44,030 bases of DNA, taken from contig VAWY01000144.1 in assembly GCA_005888335.1 (NCBI GenBank), positions 1 to 44,030 of the forward strand. Reading direction: 5' to 3'. Both the position numbers and the translations under genes were made by a program. Each line of letters begins with the position of its first letter. Position 1 is the stretch's first letter. Of the stretch, positions 15,504 to 23,027 are shown one piece after another. Below the pieces are notes generated by a model that saw only the letters and a list, made by a program, of their open reading frames with translations, was not told where the DNA came from and did not search any database. This stretch comes from Actinomycetota bacterium. Lineage in GTDB: Bacteria; Actinomycetota; Thermoleophilia; Solirubrobacterales; Solirubrobacteraceae.

Positions 15504-17282
15504 ATGAGCGAAGGCGTCCTGCTCCTCGCGACCGGCGCGCTGCTGGCCGGCGCCCTCGCCGCGTCGCTGCTCGCCAGCCGCCTGCGCGTACCGGGCCTGG
15601 TCGTCGTGCTCGGCGTCGGGATGGCGATCGGCTCCGACGGGGCGGGCTGGATCCACTTCGACGACTACGAGCTCGCCGAGCGGATCGGGGTGGTCGCGCT
15701 CGCGCTGATCCTCTTCGAGGGCGGCCTGGCCGCCGGCCTCAGCGAGATCCGGCCCGTCCTCGGGCCGGCGCTGTCGCTGGCCGTCGTCGGCACGCTCATC
15801 ACCGCCGTGATCGCCGGCCTCGCCGCCGCGTGGCTCTTCGACCTCTCGACGGTCGAGGGACTGCTCGTCGGGTCGATCGTCGCGTCCACCGACGGCGCGG
15901 CGATCTTCGCGCTGCTGCGCGGCTCGACGCTGCGCCGGCGCATCGCCCGCACGCTCGAGGGCGAGGCCGGCCTCAACGACCCGGTCGCCGTCCTGCTCGT
16001 GCTCGGCTTCATCGACTGGCTCCAGAAGCCCGACTACGGCGTGCTCGACATGGCCTGGCTGTTCGCGCGGCAGATGGGCATCGGGCTCGCGGCGGGCGTG
16101 GCGATCGGCCTCCTCGCGGTCGCCGCGATGCGCCGCGTGCGCCTGGCCTCGGCCGGCCTGTACCCGGTCGCGTCGATCGCCGCGGCCGCGCTCGCCTACG
16201 GCGCGGCCGCCACGCTGCACGGCTCGGGCTTCCTCTCCGTGTACCTGTGCGGCCTGGCGCTGGGCAGCGCGCCGACGCCCGCCACCCGGACGATCACGAC
16301 CTTCCACGACGGCCTCGCCTGGATCGCCCAGCTGACGCTGTTCCTCACACTCGGCCTGCTCGTCTTCCCGGGACAGCTGGGCGCCGTGGCGCTGGAGGGG
16401 ACGGTGCTCGCGTTCGTCGTCGCCGTCGTCGCGCGGCCGGTCGCGGCGATCATCGCCACCGCGCTGCACCGCTTCACGCTGCGCGAGCGCCTCGTGCTCG
16501 GCTGGGCCGGCCTGCGCGGCGCCGTGCCCGTCGTGCTGGCCATCTTCCCCGTGCTCGCGCACGTCCCCGACAGCCTCGACTTCTTCAACATCGTCTTCTT
16601 CGCGGTCGTGCTCTCGACGGTGCTGCAGGGCGCGACGTTCGTGCCGTTCGCCGAGCGCCTCGGCGTCACCACCAACGAGGCCGCGCTGCCCACGCCGCTG
16701 ATGGAGGCCGGGACGATCCGCCGGCTCGGCGCCGAGGTCGTCGAGTACCCGGTCCGGCCCGGCGACGCGATCGTCGGGCGCCGCGTGCGCGAGCTCGGGC
16801 TGCCCCGCGAGGCGCTGCTCAACGTGATCGTCCGCGGCGCTCAGGCGATCCCGCCGCGCGGCTCGACCGCGATCGAGGCCGGCGATCGCCTGCACGTCCT
16901 CGTGCGCCAGGAGGTCGCCGTCGAGTTCCGCCGCGCGCTCGACGTCTGGCGGACCGGGCCGCTCGGCGGCGAGCGCCGCCACGCGGTGACGCGCGGCAGC
17001 ACGGTCTTCACCACGCGTCCGTGGCGCTACGAGGACGGCGACCCCGGCCGGCCGCGGACCGTGGGCCGCGTCCACGTCGTCGAGCAGCTGCGCACCCGCC
17101 GCGACGCGCCGGGCGCGGTCGTCGCGCTGGCCGACGGGCGCTTCGCGTTCACGGGGCCGGTCGTGGCGATCGGCTCGGCCCAGCAGGTCCAGGACGCCGC
17201 ACGACGGCGGCTGCGGATCGCCGCCAGCGACGCCGACGCAGCCTGGTGGCGCGAGGTCATTGGCGCGCTCGCCGTTCCCTGA
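15504..17282 (+). CDS. K+/H+ antiporter, CPA1/NhaP2 type with RCK-C domains
   Basis: A protein of 592 residues. About residues 1-385 form a 12-13 helix antiporter domain with E-G-E-A-G-L-N-D-P-V-A, the conserved ion-site region of CPA1 carriers, and L-G-W-A-G-L-R-G-A-V-P-V-V-L. Residues about 405-480 are a TrkA-C (RCK-C) domain (V-E-Y-P-V-R-P-G-D-A-I-V-G-R-R-V-R-E-L-G-L-P), and about 520-575 may be a second one. This layout matches NhaP2/CvrA, which move K+ out in exchange for protons and are gated by a cytosolic ligand. It is divergent from the metal uptake operon over the shared operator. The stop is followed by a strong hairpin. Confidence 0.92.
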   Translation: MSEGVLLLATGALLAGALAASLLASRLRVPGLVVVLGVGMAIGSDGAGWIHFDDYELAERIGVVALALILFEGGLAAGLSEIRPVLGPALSLAVVGTLITAVIAGLAAAWLFDLSTVEGLLVGSIVASTDGAAIFALLRGSTLRRRIARTLEGEAGLNDPVAVLLVLGFIDWLQKPDYGVLDMAWLFARQMGIGLAAGVAIGLLAVAAMRRVRLASAGLYPVASIAAAALAYGAAATLHGSGFLSVYLCGLALGSAPTPATRTITTFHDGLAWIAQLTLFLTLGLLVFPGQLGAVALEGTVLAFVVAVVARPVAAIIATALHRFTLRERLVLGWAGLRGAVPVVLAIFPVLAHVPDSLDFFNIVFFAVVLSTVLQGATFVPFAERLGVTTNEAALPTPLMEAGTIRRLGAEVVEYPVRPGDAIVGRRVRELGLPREALLNVIVRGAQAIPPRGSTAIEAGDRLHVLVRQEVAVEFRRALDVWRTGPLGGERRHAVTRGSTVFTTRPWRYEDGDPGRPRTVGRVHVVEQLRTRRDAPGAVVALADGRFAFTGPVVAIGSAQQVQDAARRRLRIAASDADAAWWREVIGALAVP

Positions 17283-17290
17283 CGCCGAGC

Positions 17291-17327
17291 GGCACCGCAC
17301 CGCAACGCGTCTTGCGGTGTTGGTGCC
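17291..17327 (+). terminator. Hairpin after the antiporter gene
   Basis: GGCACCGCACCGCAA (17291-17305) faces TTGCGGTGTTGGTGCC (17312-17327) across a six-base loop; the inner 8 bp and outer 6 bp are perfect, with a small mismatch between. No U-run follows. It starts nine bases after the stop codon and may separate the antiporter from the amidase gene. Confidence 0.55.
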
Positions 17328-17354
17328 CGCGACGCCGAACACCTCCACCGACGG

Positions 17355-18998
17355 ATGTCCCTCGAAGACCACGAGCTCACCCGCCGGCGCCTGATGGCGC
17401 TCGGGCTCGCCACCGCCGCCGGCGCGCGCAGCCTCGCCGGCGGCGCCGCTCCCGCCCTCGCCGCCGCCGGCTCGCCGCGCAGCGCGTCGGTCGTCGTGCG
17501 CCTGCCCTACGCCCGGCGGGTCGGGCCGGTGCGCGTGCCCGGCGGGCTCGAGCTGGCGGGCCTGCGCTGGCCGGGCAAAGCCCACCTCCACGGCGAGCTG
17601 CGCGCCCGCCGCCGCGGCGAGCCCTGGACCCCGTGGCTGCCGCTGCACGGCGCCGGCGACCACGCCCCCGACGGCGACGCCCCCGACGGCGGGACCGACC
17701 CCGTGTGGACGGGCCGCGCCGACGAGGTCGAGCTGCGCCTCTCGCGCGCCGTCCACGGCCTGGCGCTGCACGGCGTGCGCACGCTCGGCCCGCGGCGCGT
17801 GATCCGCGCCCGCGCCGCCCAGGCCGACACCCCGCCGGTCCGGATCATCACCCGCACCGAGTGGGGCGGCGACGCGGTGGCGCCGCGCTCCGCGCCCGAG
17901 TTCGGCGAGGTGCGGATGGCCTTCGTGCACCACACGGTCAACGCCAACGACTACGGGCCCGAGGACTCGGCGTCGATCGTGCTGGCCATCTGCCGCTACC
18001 ACCGCGACCACAACCGCTGGAACGACCTCGGCTACAACTTCGTCGTCGACCGCTACGGCCAGGTCTTCGAGGGCCGCGCGGGCGGCATCGACCAGGCGGT
18101 CGTCGGCGCGCAGGCGCAGGGCTACAACGCGGTCTCGACCGGCGTCGGGAACATCGGCACCTACGACGTCGCCGGCCAGACGCCTGAGGCGCTCGAGGCG
18201 ATGGCCAACCTCATCGCCTGGAAGCTCGGCATCCACGGCACCCCGATCGAGGGCCAGGTGACGGTCACGTCGAACGGCGGCGACGTCAACCGCTACCCGT
18301 CGGGCACCCAGGTCGTCTTCAACCGCATCGCCGGGCACCGCGACGGCGACAAGACCGACTGCCCCGGCGACGCGCTCTACGCGCAGCTGCCCGCGCTGCG
18401 CGGCCGCGCCGCCGAGCGCCAGCGCGCGATGGGCGGGCCGCGCGTGGTCGGCCCCGTGCCGCGGCTGACGCTCCAGGCGGTCGCGACGCGCATCGCGCTG
18501 CCCGCCGAGGCGCAGGTTTCGGGCGCGCTGCTCGGCACCGACGGCAACCCGATCCCCGGGGCGCCGGTCTCGTTGCAGGTCGAGGGCAGCAGGGCCTGGG
18601 TGACCGTGGCGCGGGCCACGACCGCGGCCGACGGGACGTTCGGGGCGATGATGCCCGTCCACCGGCCGGCGGCCTCGACGCCGGTGCGCGTGTCGGTCAT
18701 CCCGGCGCTGAGCGCGCAGGCCTCGGCGCGGCGCGTGCGAGCGGGCGGCGCGGTGCGGGTCGCGGTCGCCGTCAGCCCCTACCGGCCGCGCGTCGTGCTG
18801 GCCGTCGCGCGCCAGCTCCCCGGTGGCCAGTTCGTGCCCGTCGGCACGGTGCGCTCGCGCGTGCGCGGCGGCCGCGGCCAGGCGACCGTGCGCCTGCGCC
18901 GGCCGGGGCTCTACCGCATCGTCGCCCTCGCTCCGGCGGACCAGCGCGCCGAGGCGGCGAGCGCGCCGTGGGTGTTCGTGCGTGCCGTCCGGCGGTAG
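17355..18998 (+). CDS. Tat-exported PGRP/N-acetylmuramoyl-L-alanine amidase
   Basis: A protein of 547 residues. The start holds a Tat-like signal, L-T-R10-R11-R12-L-M-A-L-G-L, ending near A-P-A-L-A-A-A-G. A middle region (about 155-375) is a peptidoglycan-recognition/amidase_2 domain: I-I-T-R-T-E-W-G-G, F-V-H192-H193-T-V-N, Y-N-F-V-V-D-R-Y-G-Q-V-F-E-G-R-A-G-G and zinc residues H328 (A-G-H-R-D) and C336 (D-C-P-G-D). It should cut the amide between MurNAc and L-Ala. Residues about 400-545 are two beta-rich Ig-like or carboxypeptidase-regulatory-like modules that may hold the enzyme in the wall. It sits 72 bases after the antiporter and before the sigma factor gene. Confidence 0.9.
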   Translation: MSLEDHELTRRRLMALGLATAAGARSLAGGAAPALAAAGSPRSASVVVRLPYARRVGPVRVPGGLELAGLRWPGKAHLHGELRARRRGEPWTPWLPLHGAGDHAPDGDAPDGGTDPVWTGRADEVELRLSRAVHGLALHGVRTLGPRRVIRARAAQADTPPVRIITRTEWGGDAVAPRSAPEFGEVRMAFVHHTVNANDYGPEDSASIVLAICRYHRDHNRWNDLGYNFVVDRYGQVFEGRAGGIDQAVVGAQAQGYNAVSTGVGNIGTYDVAGQTPEALEAMANLIAWKLGIHGTPIEGQVTVTSNGGDVNRYPSGTQVVFNRIAGHRDGDKTDCPGDALYAQLPALRGRAAERQRAMGGPRVVGPVPRLTLQAVATRIALPAEAQVSGALLGTDGNPIPGAPVSLQVEGSRAWVTVARATTAADGTFGAMMPVHRPAASTPVRVSVIPALSAQASARRVRAGGAVRVAVAVSPYRPRVVLAVARQLPGGQFVPVGTVRSRVRGGRGQATVRLRRPGLYRIVALAPADQRAEAASAPWVFVRAVRR

Positions 18999-19016
18999 AC
19001 GCGGTAGTCGCCGTGC

Positions 19017-20120
19017 GTGTGTTTGCGGGCCACACGGGACGGGCAGCCCGATCAGGCAGTGCCCATCAACCTCGACCAGCACACGGAAGCGGCTGACCTC
19101 ATCGCCCATGGCCGCGAGCGCGGCTGGGTCCGGGCGAGCGAGGTGGCCGCTGCGGTGGAGCACGCAGGCCTCGACGCGGACGGCGAGTCCGAGCTCGAGG
19201 ACCTGCTCGACCGCGAGGGGGTCCGTGTGCGCGACGACATCGGCCGGGAGAACGTGCCACCCACCCGCTACCGCAACCACCACCTCGCCGAGCAGACCGC
19301 TGACGCGCTGACGCACTTCCTCAACGAGGCGGGCAAGGTCCCCTTGCTCACCGCCGCCGAGGAGAAGGAGCTCGCCCAGCGGATCGAGCGCGGCGACCTC
19401 GATGCGAAGGAACAGCTCATCGAGGCCAATCTTCGCCTCGTCGTGTCCGTGGCCAAGAAGTACCAGGGCGCCGGCGACCTGTGCCTGCTCGATCTCATCC
19501 AGGAGGGAGTCCTCGGGCTCATCCGCGCCGCCGAGAAGTTCGACTGGCGCAAGGGCTTCAAGTTCTCGACCTACGCCACGCTGTGGATCCGCCAGGCGAT
19601 CCAGCGCGGGCTCGCCGACCGCGGTCGGACGATCCGCCTGCCGTCGAACGTCGCCCAGCGCGAGCGCCAGATCGCGGCCGCGTCGCGGCGCCTGAACGTC
19701 GAGCTCGGCCGCGAGCCGTCGCTCGAGGAGCTCGCCGACGCCAGCGGCGTCCCGCTGGCCCAGGTCATCGAGCTGCGCGACGCGTCACGCGTCGTGGCCT
19801 CGCTCGACCAGCCGGTGGGCGAGGAGGGCGAGACCGCCTACGGCGACCTGCTCGCCTCTCCCGAGGCGCCGATCGAGGAGACCATCCACGTCACCTGGCG
19901 CGAGGACATCGTGCTGCGCGAGGTCGCCGAGCTGCCCGAGCCGCAGCGGTCAGTCGTGCGCCTGCGCTACGGCCTTGACGGCACCAACGAGCCGCGCACG
20001 GTGTCGAGGGTGGCCCGCGAGCTGGGTCTCTCGCCGAGGGAGGTGCGCAAGCTGGAGGAGCAGGCGCTCGTCTCGCTCTCGCTCAAGCGCGAGATGCAGT
20101 CGCTGCACGAGGCGGCTTAG
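19017..20120 (+). CDS. Sigma-70 factor, group 1/2 type (RpoD-like)
   Basis: A protein of 367 residues from GTG 19017. A second GTG at 19059 (V-P-I-N-L-D-Q) would give 353 residues and fits the family start better; neither has a clear ribosome site. Regions: a short 1.1-like part (15-75), 1.2 (90-125), 2 (137-207, with [18 protein letters not shown] and [10 protein letters not shown]), 3 (215-290) and 4 (300-352, [17 protein letters not shown]). It recruits RNA polymerase to promoters. Region 4.2 is less canonical than in the main RpoD, so an alternative group 2 factor is more likely than the housekeeping one. It is followed, in frame after its TAG, by a PadR remnant. Confidence 0.92.
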   Translation: MCLRATRDGQPDQAVPINLDQHTEAADLIAHGRERGWVRASEVAAAVEHAGLDADGESELEDLLDREGVRVRDDIGRENVPPTRYRNHHLAEQTADALTHFLNEAGKVPLLTAAEEKELAQRIERGDLDAKEQLIEANLRLVVSVAKKYQGAGDLCLLDLIQEGVLGLIRAAEKFDWRKGFKFSTYATLWIRQAIQRGLADRGRTIRLPSNVAQRERQIAAASRRLNVELGREPSLEELADASGVPLAQVIELRDASRVVASLDQPVGEEGETAYGDLLASPEAPIEETIHVTWREDIVLREVAELPEPQRSVVRLRYGLDGTNEPRTVSRVARELGLSPREVRKLEEQALVSLSLKREMQSLHEAA

Positions 20121-20528
20121 TACGCCATCACCGACGAGGGACGGCGCGCGCTGCGCGACTGGCTCGCCAGCCCCCCGGAGGGGATCACGCTCGAGCACGG
20201 TCCGCTGCTGCGGATCCTGCTGGGCCGCGAGGCGCGACCCGAGGATCTGCTCGAAGCGGTCGCGGCGGTGCGCGAGCACGCCGAGGGCATGCTCGCCGTG
20301 GGCGTGCCGCTGGCGCAGGAGTACCTCGAGGGCCGGCATCCCCAGCAGGACGAGGTGCACCTGCGGTCGCTGACCTTCGACTACCTCTACCGCTGGGCGC
20401 TGTTCAACCGCGCGTGGGCGCAGCGCGCCGAGGCCGAGCTGCGCGGCTGGCGCGACCTCGAGCCGAGCGAGGGCAACAGCCGCCGCGCGCTCGAGCGCAT
20501 CCGGGCGGCCGTTTCAGCGGCGCCGTGA
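20121..20528 (+). pseudogene. PadR-family regulator C-terminal remnant, winged helix missing
   Basis: Directly after the sigma factor TAG (20118-20120), in the same frame, the sequence reads Y-A-I-T-D-E-G-R-R-A-L-R-D-W-L, the end of a PadR winged helix, and then a full Vir-type helical C-terminal domain to the TGA at 20526. The first roughly 60-70 residues that bind DNA are absent, and no start codon with a ribosome site precedes it; the first in-frame ATG is at 20289, with a GTG at 20268. The junction looks like a deletion or recombination point. Its end overlaps the convergent cupin gene by 15 bases. Confidence 0.8.
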
Positions 20529-21017
20529 CAAGCGCAGCAGCGGGCTGAAGAGCAGGCGCTGGAGCGCCGGCGGCGGCAGCGTGACCACCGTCGTGTCGCG
20601 GTAGCGGTCGACGAACTCGGCCATGCGCAGGGCGCCCTTCGGGCTCTTGACCAGCCCGTGGCGCGTGTAATAGCCGGCGCGCGAGAGCGCCGCGGCGTCC
20701 TCGAGGAACGCCTGCAGCTCGCCCGCGGGGCGCACCTCGACGTGGATGTGCGCCTCGCCGTCGCCGACGTTCTTGAACGAGTGCTTCACGCGCGGCGCGA
20801 CCACGACCTCGGCGCCGGGCTCGGGAACGACGGTGCGCCCGTCGATCTTGAAGCGCACGCGTCCCTGCCGGACCGTCCAGCGCTCCTCCTGCGCGGGGTG
20901 GTAGTGCGGCGGCACGTCGCCTCCCGGCGCGACCCGGATCTCGACGACGAGGTTCTCGCCCTCGCGACCGAACTCATAGCGCTGGCGGCGGTTGGGGTCG
21001 TACACCTGCTCGCTCAC
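20514..21017 (-). CDS. Cupin domain protein
   Basis: A protein of 167 residues from GTG 21017, with GGGAGG six bases upstream. One cupin barrel fills residues 20-100: P-P-H-Y-H-P-A-Q-E-E-R-W-T-V-R-Q-G (motif 1, with two His and Glu as likely metal ligands) and P-R-V-K-H-S-F-K-N (motif 2 His). The tail (100-167) is helical, with a hydrophobic and basic end (L-Q-R-L-L-F-S-P-L-L-R-L-S-R-R-R) that might touch a membrane. The reaction is unknown. It is divergent from a TetR gene over a shared operator (21037-21076), so it is probably the target of that repressor. Confidence 0.88.
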   Translation of the reverse strand: MSEQVYDPNRRQRYEFGREGENLVVEIRVAPGGDVPPHYHPAQEERWTVRQGRVRFKIDGRTVVPEPGAEVVVAPRVKHSFKNVGDGEAHIHVEVRPAGELQAFLEDAAALSRAGYYTRHGLVKSPKGALRMAEFVDRYRDTTVVTLPPPALQRLLFSPLLRLSRRR

Positions 21018-21036
21018 GACAGCCTCCCAGGTTGGC

Positions 21037-21076
21037 TACCGCTGGGTAACTTAGCACGACAAGTTACCCTTGGGTA
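21037..21076. promoter_or_regulatory. TetR operator between cupin and tetR genes
   Basis: GGGTAACTT (21044-21052) and AAGTTACCC (21061-21069) form a perfect 9-bp inverted repeat over an eight-base centre. Outside it, TACC (21037-21040) and GGTA (21073-21076) extend the same symmetry after three unmatched bases. The site ends at the base before the tetR start codon and lies 20 bases from the cupin start, so one bound dimer could block both genes. Confidence 0.88.
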
Positions 21077-21661
21077 GTGAAGACGCGAGGCGCGCGCAGA
21101 CGGCTCCCGCCCGACCAGCGGCGCGCGCTGATCGAGGACGCCGCGGCCCGGCTGTTCGCCGAGCGCGGCTACGCCGCGACCAAGCTCGAGGACATCGCCG
21201 CGGCCGCCGGCGTGACCAAGCCGATCCTCTACCGGCACTTCGACAACAAGAAGGCGCTGCACCTCGCGCTGCTGGCCAAGCACCGCGACGGCCTGCTCGA
21301 GCAGCTCGCCGCGCACGCGGTCGCCGACGGGCCGCTCGCAAAGCGGCTGCCGGTGATCATCGACGCGTGGTTCGCCTACGTCGAGGAGCACCCGTACGCG
21401 TGGCGGCTGCTCTTCCGCGACACCACGGGCGACCCCGAGATCCAGGCCTTCCACCGCGAGCTGCAGGCCAGCGCGCGCAACCTCACGATGGCGCTGCTCG
21501 AGCGCGAGCCCGAGCTGCGGGTCCCGCGCGACGAGCTCGAGCCGCTCGCCGAGGTCGTCCGCAGCGCGACGACGGGCCTGGCGTTGTGGTGGCTCGACCA
21601 TCCCGAGGTCGAGCGCTCGCTGCTCGTCGGCGTGCTGGCGCGCGTGATGCGCGGCCTCTGA
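21077..21661 (+). CDS. TetR/AcrR family transcriptional regulator
   Basis: A protein of 194 residues from GTG 21077. The DNA-binding helix-turn-helix lies at about 15-60: I-E-D-A-A-A-R-L-F-A-E-R-G-Y-A-A-T-K-L-E-D-I, A-G-V-T-K-P-I-L-Y-R-H-F-D-N-K-K. The rest is an all-helical ligand domain. The start codon lies directly at the edge of the palindrome, leaving no ribosome site, so the mRNA may be leaderless or start from inside the operator. It most likely represses itself and the divergent cupin gene. The ligand is unknown. The stop lies 16 bases from the stop of the convergent small gene. Confidence 0.92.
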   Translation: MKTRGARRRLPPDQRRALIEDAAARLFAERGYAATKLEDIAAAAGVTKPILYRHFDNKKALHLALLAKHRDGLLEQLAAHAVADGPLAKRLPVIIDAWFAYVEEHPYAWRLLFRDTTGDPEIQAFHRELQASARNLTMALLEREPELRVPRDELEPLAEVVRSATTGLALWWLDHPEVERSLLVGVLARVMRGL

Positions 21662-21677
21662 GGACCGCCGCTCAGTC

Positions 21678-21866
21678 TCAGCCTGGCGGGTTGGGCTCGG
21701 CCGCCGAGCGGGGCGCGCCGGAGCCGTCTTCCTCGGAGCCGAGAGCCTCCTCGCGCGGCGGTCGCGTCGTCTCGCTCAGCTCGCGCATGGACTCGCGCAG
21801 CGAGCGCATCTCGACAGCGCCGTCGAGGCGCGCCTGAATGGCGTCGATGCGTTCGCTCGCGGCCAT
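21678..21866 (-). CDS. Small hypothetical protein, 62 residues
   Basis: ATG 21866 opens a frame with a helical first half (residues 4-33, charged and heptad-like: R-I-D-A-I-Q-A-R-L, M-R-S-L-R-E-S-M-R-E-L) and a Pro/Ser/Gly/Glu-rich, probably disordered tail. There is no signal or membrane segment. No homologue is recognised and no good ribosome site is seen (GCGTTCCGCC before ATG). It fills the space between tetR and the AraC gene and reads in the same direction as the latter. It could be real, but the support is only codon composition and helix pattern. Confidence 0.4.
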   Translation of the reverse strand: MAASERIDAIQARLDGAVEMRSLRESMRELSETTRPPREEALGSEEDGSGAPRSAAEPNPPG

Positions 21867-21889
21867 GGCGGAACGCTAGCGCGAAATTT

Positions 21890-21906
21890 TGTAGCGATTG
21901 CTACTT
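21890..21906. promoter_or_regulatory. Short palindrome GTAGC-GATT-GCTAC
   Basis: A 5-bp inverted repeat with a four-base centre lies in an A/T-rich spot between the AraC gene stop (21911) and the small gene start (21866), next to AAATTTT. It may be a weak terminator of the AraC gene or an operator of the small gene. Confidence 0.3.
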
Positions 21907-21910
21907 GATG

Positions 21911-22969
21911 TCAGAAGGAAGACGCGTTCGTCCTCGCCCAGCGGCGCGGCGCCATCCCCTTCCAGCGCGTGAACGCGTGGACGAAGCTCGAGGCGCTCGA
22001 GTAGCCGACGCGGTCGGCGACCTGCTCGACCGTCAGCCGCTCGGTGGCCAGCAGCTCCTCGGCGAGCACCTCGCGCAGGCGCTCGACCACCTCGCGAAAG
22101 CTCGTGCCCTCTTCTGCGAGCTGGCGGCGCAGCGTGCGCACGCTGACGTGAAGGGCCGCGGCGACCTCCTCCTGGCCGGGCATCGCGCGCGGGTCGCGCA
22201 GCAGCTCGTCGCGCACGCGGCCGCTGACGCCGCGGCGCAGCTGCCGGCGTTCGAGCAGCTCGCGGCACTGCTCCGTGCACAGCTGCGCGGTCAGCGGCGC
22301 CGCGCGCGGCAGCGGCCGGTCGAGCAGCCGCGCGTCGAACGCGATGACCGTCCGCTCGGCGCCGAAGCGCGGCGGCACGCCGTAGGCGGCCTCGAAGCGC
22401 TCGGGGCGCCTGGGAGCGGGGAGCCGCAGCTCGACGCGCAGCGGGATCACCGGCTCCTCGAGCAGCTCGCTCCAGATCGCCAGCGCGGCGGAGCTGTCGC
22501 GCTCGAGCACGAAGCGGCGCACGGGCTCGGCGACGTCCCAGTCGTCGAAGCACGTCTCGAGCGCGCCGGGCGCCTTGCGATCGCTGATCCGCGTCAGGGC
22601 GTACGTGAGGTCGAGGAACTGGTTGGCGATCTCGTTGGCCTCGCGCACGGTCCGGCTCGAGAGCAGCGCGAAGCCCCAGATGCCGTACGTCGTCAGCCGG
22701 TAGCGGCGGCCCGCCTCGAGGCCCAGCGCCTCGGGATCGTCGACCGCGGCGACCAGGTTGGCCACGACGCGCAGCTCCTGGCCAGCGGTGACCTCGGCCT
22801 CCGGGTCGGCCAGCGCGGCGGCGGCGATCCCGGTCCCGGCGAGGCACCGCGCCGGCGCCACGCCATGCTCGCCCGCGAGCTGGCACAGCAGCGCGACGCT
22901 GGCGGCGCCCCGCGGGGCGTCCCACGGAACTGTGGCCGGATCAAGCAACGATCCGGCCCATCCTGCCAT
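21911..22969 (-). CDS. AraC family transcriptional regulator (OruR/ArgR-like)
   Basis: A protein of 352 residues. About residues 25-215 match the AraC-type arabinose-binding-like sensor domain seen in regulators of the OruR and ArgR kind. The C-terminal third carries two helix-turn-helix motifs: E-E-V-A-A-A-L-H-V-S-V-R-T-L-R-R-Q-L and V-E-Q-V-A-D-R-V-G-Y-S-S-A-S-S-F-V-H-A-F, followed by the usual G-M-A-P-R-R-W. It is divergent from the DUF3556-like/FAD oxidoreductase pair with a 58-base gap, so it is probably their activator. The effector might be a fatty acid or other lipid, judged only by the neighbours. Confidence 0.9.
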   Translation of the reverse strand: MAGWAGSLLDPATVPWDAPRGAASVALLCQLAGEHGVAPARCLAGTGIAAAALADPEAEVTAGQELRVVANLVAAVDDPEALGLEAGRRYRLTTYGIWGFALLSSRTVREANEIANQFLDLTYALTRISDRKAPGALETCFDDWDVAEPVRRFVLERDSSAALAIWSELLEEPVIPLRVELRLPAPRRPERFEAAYGVPPRFGAERTVIAFDARLLDRPLPRAAPLTAQLCTEQCRELLERRQLRRGVSGRVRDELLRDPRAMPGQEEVAAALHVSVRTLRRQLAEEGTSFREVVERLREVLAEELLATERLTVEQVADRVGYSSASSFVHAFTRWKGMAPRRWARTNASSF

Positions 22970-23027
22970 GGCTGCACCGCGTTCTCGACCGTACCTTCAC
23001 GGCAGTCCCCAAGGAGAGAGATCGCTG

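Noticed and set aside
13979..18187. A frame of 1402 codons on the plus strand
   Set aside because: It crosses the minus-strand uptake operon, the operator and two plus-strand genes out of frame; shadow only.
15471..19316. A frame of 1281 codons on the minus strand across the antiporter, amidase and sigma genes
   Set aside because: Low-complexity Arg/Asp/Gly/His translation with no fold signals; the plus strand has three well-marked genes.
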